From Gammaproteobacteria bacterium (lineage in GTDB: Bacteria > Pseudomonadota > Gammaproteobacteria > Steroidobacterales > Steroidobacteraceae), in assembly GCA_030043215.1 (NCBI GenBank), contig JASHYG010000174.1, positions 1 to 6,094 of the forward strand: DNA of 6,094 nucleotides, given 5' to 3'. Shown piece after piece: positions 1 through 6,094 of the stretch (position 1 is the stretch's first letter; the number at the start of each line of letters is the position of its first letter). Position numbers and translations under genes: made by a program. The notes beneath the pieces are model-generated. The model ran no database searches, was not told the DNA's origin, and saw only the letters and a program-made list of their open reading frames with translations.

Positions 1-464
1 GCGCTCACGACCTCGAACGAGGGGTTCTCGGTCGTGGCGCCGATGAAGGTGAGCGTGCCGTCCTCGAGGAAGGGCAAGAACGTGTCCTGTTGCGCCTTGT
101 TGAAGCGGTGCACCTCGTCGAGGAACAGCACGGTCGGCCGTCCACTCGCGCTGCGCGCGGCCCGGGCGTGATCCACTGCGGCCCGGATGTCCTTCACGCC
201 GGCGACGACGGCGGAGAGCGCGATGAACTCCGCCTCCGCCCGCCGGGCAATCAACCGTGCGAGCGTGGTCTTGCCCGTGCCGGGAGGACCCCAGAGCACC
301 ATCGAGTGCAGCTGGCCGCGCTCGATCGCCTCGCGCAGCGGCTTGCCCGGCGCGAGCAGATGCCTCTGGCCGACGAACTCCGCGAGCGTACGCGGCCGCA
401 TCCGATCCGCGAGCGGGCGCAGGCGGTCGCGAGCGGAGAGCTCACGAGCGCTCACGGGATTCAC
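1..464 (-). CDS. rarA: RarA (MgsA), AAA+ replication-associated recombination ATPase, N-terminal part (runs off the left edge)
   Basis: This is a cytoplasmic AAA+ ATPase of the RarA/Mgs1/WRNIP1 family, related to clamp-loader subunits and RuvB, which acts at stalled replication forks and gaps. About 154 residues are present, against about 440 in the complete family; the C-terminal part lies beyond position 1. Visible in order are the family N-terminal signature [17 protein letters not shown] (about residues 17-33), the Walker A loop GPPGTGKT (59-66), the Walker B motif [11 protein letters not shown] (about 113-123) and the sensor-1 segment [11 protein letters not shown] near the cut end. An in-frame TGA lies just upstream. 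Possible starts are GTG at 464, GTG at 455 or ATG at 401. The ATG would remove the conserved PLADR segment, so a GTG is preferred. No clear Shine-Dalgarno sequence precedes any of them, which suggests coupling to the VanZ-like gene 35 nt upstream. Identification is firm; the exact start is not. Confidence 0.95.
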   Translation of the reverse strand, partial: MNPVSARELSARDRLRPLADRMRPRTLAEFVGQRHLLAPGKPLREAIERGQLHSMVLWGPPGTGKTTLARLIARRAEAEFIALSAVVAGVKDIRAAVDHARAARSASGRPTVLFLDEVHRFNKAQQDTFLPFLEDGTLTFIGATTENPSFEVVS

Positions 465-499
465 GGGGGGTCAAGCGATTCATGCGGGCTCGAGGGGGC

Positions 500-964
500 T
501 CAACGGGGCTTGCGTTCGAGCCCGAGGAACCGCTCGGCGTGCAGCAGCCACTCCCCGAGTCCCGCATAGGCGAGCAAGAGCGCGACGCCGATGCCGATGG
601 CGTCCGCGTACCAGTCGTGGATATCCATGTCGCGGCCGAGGCCCATCACACCCTGGGCGATCTCGATGGCGCCGCCGAACAAGAGCATCCACAGGCCGAG
701 CACCGGATAGCGGCGGCGGCGGATGAGAGCCGCGAACCAGAACGTCATGCCGAAGAAGGCGCCTGCGTGCTCGAGCTTGTCCCACAGGTGCAGGTTCGGG
801 ACGTACTTCTCCGGCGCCAGCGTGGAATAGGTGATGAATAGCACCAGCGCCCAGCCCAAGGCCCACCACAGTCCACTCCATCTGAGGGGCGGCGCCGGAC
901 CGAACGCTTCCGACGCGACAACGGTGGTGTCCTGTGAGGGTAGGGTCGACTTGCGCGAACTCAT
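500..964 (-). CDS. VanZ-like family integral membrane protein
   Basis: This is a 154-residue membrane protein with a VanZ-like domain. After a Ser/Thr-rich cytoplasmic-type N-terminus (about 1-28), hydrophobic segments lie at roughly 31-49, 64-81, 86-104 and 120-136. Family hallmarks are DKLEH followed by an aromatic helix (62-77), the acidic residue E101 with Q104 at the end of the third helix, and GRDMDIHDWYADAIG (110-124), which resembles the D-rich and N/D-G motif before the last helix. VanZ of enterococci gives low-level teicoplanin resistance, but most members of this fold have no known function, and nothing here suggests a van cluster. The gene sits inside the ftsK-lolA-rarA operon: its ATG overlaps the lolA stop as ATGA, and rarA begins 35 nt after its TGA. 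An AGGA-like ribosome site lies about 12 nt upstream of the ATG, inside lolA. The family call is secure; the biological role is unknown. Confidence 0.88.
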   Translation of the reverse strand: MSSRKSTLPSQDTTVVASEAFGPAPPLRWSGLWWALGWALVLFITYSTLAPEKYVPNLHLWDKLEHAGAFFGMTFWFAALIRRRRYPVLGLWMLLFGGAIEIAQGVMGLGRDMDIHDWYADAIGIGVALLLAYAGLGEWLLHAERFLGLERKPR

Positions 965-1659
965 TTCTGGGGCGTTCCTATCACGTCGGTGCCGGCGGGC
1001 GGGGTGAAGCTGACCTCGGACGGAGCGACCGACACATTGCGCTCGGCGGCTGTGAAGCTGAGCGTCGCAGTCTGCCCGAGCTTGTCCTCGAGAATCATGC
1101 GCGCGAGCTCATTGCCGGAGAAGCCGAGTCGCGCGGTCTTGAAGTCGGCGTCGGCCGCCTTCGGGACCACGCTCACCCACACGAGGCCGTCCTTCTCGCC
1201 GGCTCCGCTCACCTCGAAGGCGCCGAGGACGTCCGCGCCGCCGGACAGCAGCATCGCCGGCGTCGCTGTGAGCGCTGCGCTCTGCGGCCGGACGGTCACC
1301 TGCTGCAGATCGGCGTCGTAGAACCAGAGGTTGCGGCCGTCGGCGACGAGCAACTGCCCGGCGCCGGTCGAGCCCGCGGGATGAATCTCCCAGCGGAACT
1401 TGCCGGGCCGCAGCACGATGAGCTCGCCGCTCGCCTGCGACACGATCTGGCCATGCGCGCGCGTGACGATCTGGGTGAAGTGAGTCCGCAGCGAGTGCAG
1501 GCCATCGAGGAATCGATCGAGCGGGGCCGGACTCGCGGCAACCTGTGCGGCCCCGCCGGCGGTCGCCTGCACCGGCGCTCCAGCGGCGCCCAGCTCCAGC
1601 GCGACGGCAGTCAGCGCCGCCAGCCAGGCGGTGCTCGGGAGAAAGCTTGCGCGAGCCAT
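961..1659 (-). CDS. lolA: LolA, periplasmic outer-membrane lipoprotein carrier
   Basis: LolA takes lipoproteins released from the inner membrane by LolCDE, carries them across the periplasm and hands them to LolB. The 232-residue product has an N-terminal export signal: R3, a hydrophobic stretch around 11-28 and an AxA-like cleavage site near residue 32 (PVQA). A low-complexity Ala-rich spacer to about residue 45 follows. The mature part shows the LolA pattern: LHSLRTHFTQ (about 54-63), a short segment to SGELIVLRPGKFRWE (77-91), then LLVADGRNLWFYDADLQQV. R89 and W90 belong to the conserved core strand motif. It is slightly longer than E. coli LolA (about 203 residues as precursor), mostly through the Ala-rich linker. 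The ATG lies 6 nt after the ftsK stop, with only a weak ribosome site in the end of ftsK, so translational coupling is likely. The 3' end overlaps the VanZ-like gene by 4 nt. A glutamate (E22) within the hydrophobic part of the signal is slightly unusual. Confidence 0.93.
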   Translation of the reverse strand: MARASFLPSTAWLAALTAVALELGAAGAPVQATAGGAAQVAASPAPLDRFLDGLHSLRTHFTQIVTRAHGQIVSQASGELIVLRPGKFRWEIHPAGSTGAGQLLVADGRNLWFYDADLQQVTVRPQSAALTATPAMLLSGGADVLGAFEVSGAGEKDGLVWVSVVPKAADADFKTARLGFSGNELARMILEDKLGQTATLSFTAAERNVSVAPSEVSFTPPAGTDVIGTPQK

Positions 1660-1665
1660 GCGCGA

Positions 1666-6094
<4,429 letters not shown>

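Noticed and set aside
90..841. Overlapping plus-strand frames opposite rarA and the VanZ-like gene
   Set aside because: Their translations are Arg- and Ala-rich without motifs, while the opposite strand encodes clear RarA and VanZ-like proteins.
938..945. GGGTAGGG on the plus strand, matching the E. coli FtsK-orienting sequence GGGNAGGG
   Set aside because: Another match lies on the opposite strand at 3533-3540 (GGGCAGGG), so there is no strand bias. A few matches are expected by chance in 6 kb of such GC-rich DNA, and the recognised motif may differ in this lineage.
500..964. VanZ-like gene as a glycopeptide-resistance determinant
   Set aside because: No vanA/H/X/R/S-type neighbour is present. 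VanZ-like domains are widespread in Gram-negative bacteria, whose outer membrane already excludes glycopeptides.

Overview
The window reads as ordinary chromosomal housekeeping DNA from a GC-rich (roughly two-thirds GC by eye) gammaproteobacterium. The evidence is the recognisable proteins and their order. E. coli and many relatives carry trxB divergent from ftsK, followed by lolA and rarA, and this window has the same core. The high GC content and the lack of lrp between trxB and ftsK suggest a Xanthomonadales-, Steroidobacterales- or Chromatiales-like lineage rather than an enteric one. That placement is an inference, and the genus cannot be read from the sequence.

The left two thirds (positions 1-3990) form one tightly packed minus-strand operon, transcribed right to left. 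It starts with ftsK (DNA translocase of the divisome), then lolA (periplasmic lipoprotein carrier, 6 nt after ftsK). Next is a small VanZ-like membrane protein that overlaps lolA by 4 nt (ATGA), then rarA (AAA+ replication-recombination ATPase, 35 nt further on), which runs off the left edge. The VanZ-like gene is the one accessory element in an otherwise standard ftsK-lolA-rarA set.

The right third (4125-6094) is transcribed on the plus strand. It holds trxB (NADPH-dependent thioredoxin reductase) and an overlapping gene for a COG3146/DUF482-type GNAT-fold protein, which runs off the right edge with only its C-terminal tail missing. The two operons diverge from a 134-bp intergenic region (3991-4124). 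This is the only sizeable non-coding stretch and holds all visible candidate promoter signals, including an 11-nt perfect dyad that could serve as a -10 element on both strands.

The genes cover chromosome segregation and fork repair (FtsK, RarA), outer-membrane lipoprotein transport (LolA), cytoplasmic thiol redox control (TrxB) and two proteins without an established role (VanZ-like, COG3146). I see no tRNA, rRNA, CRISPR array, insertion sequence, phage gene, attachment site or convincing terminator. I did not find a novel multi-gene system. The points worth a second look are the VanZ-like insertion, the poorly understood COG3146 protein coupled to trxB, the symmetric promoter candidate, the unusual start codons of ftsK and rarA, and very long in-register antisense open frames that are most likely codon-usage shadows.
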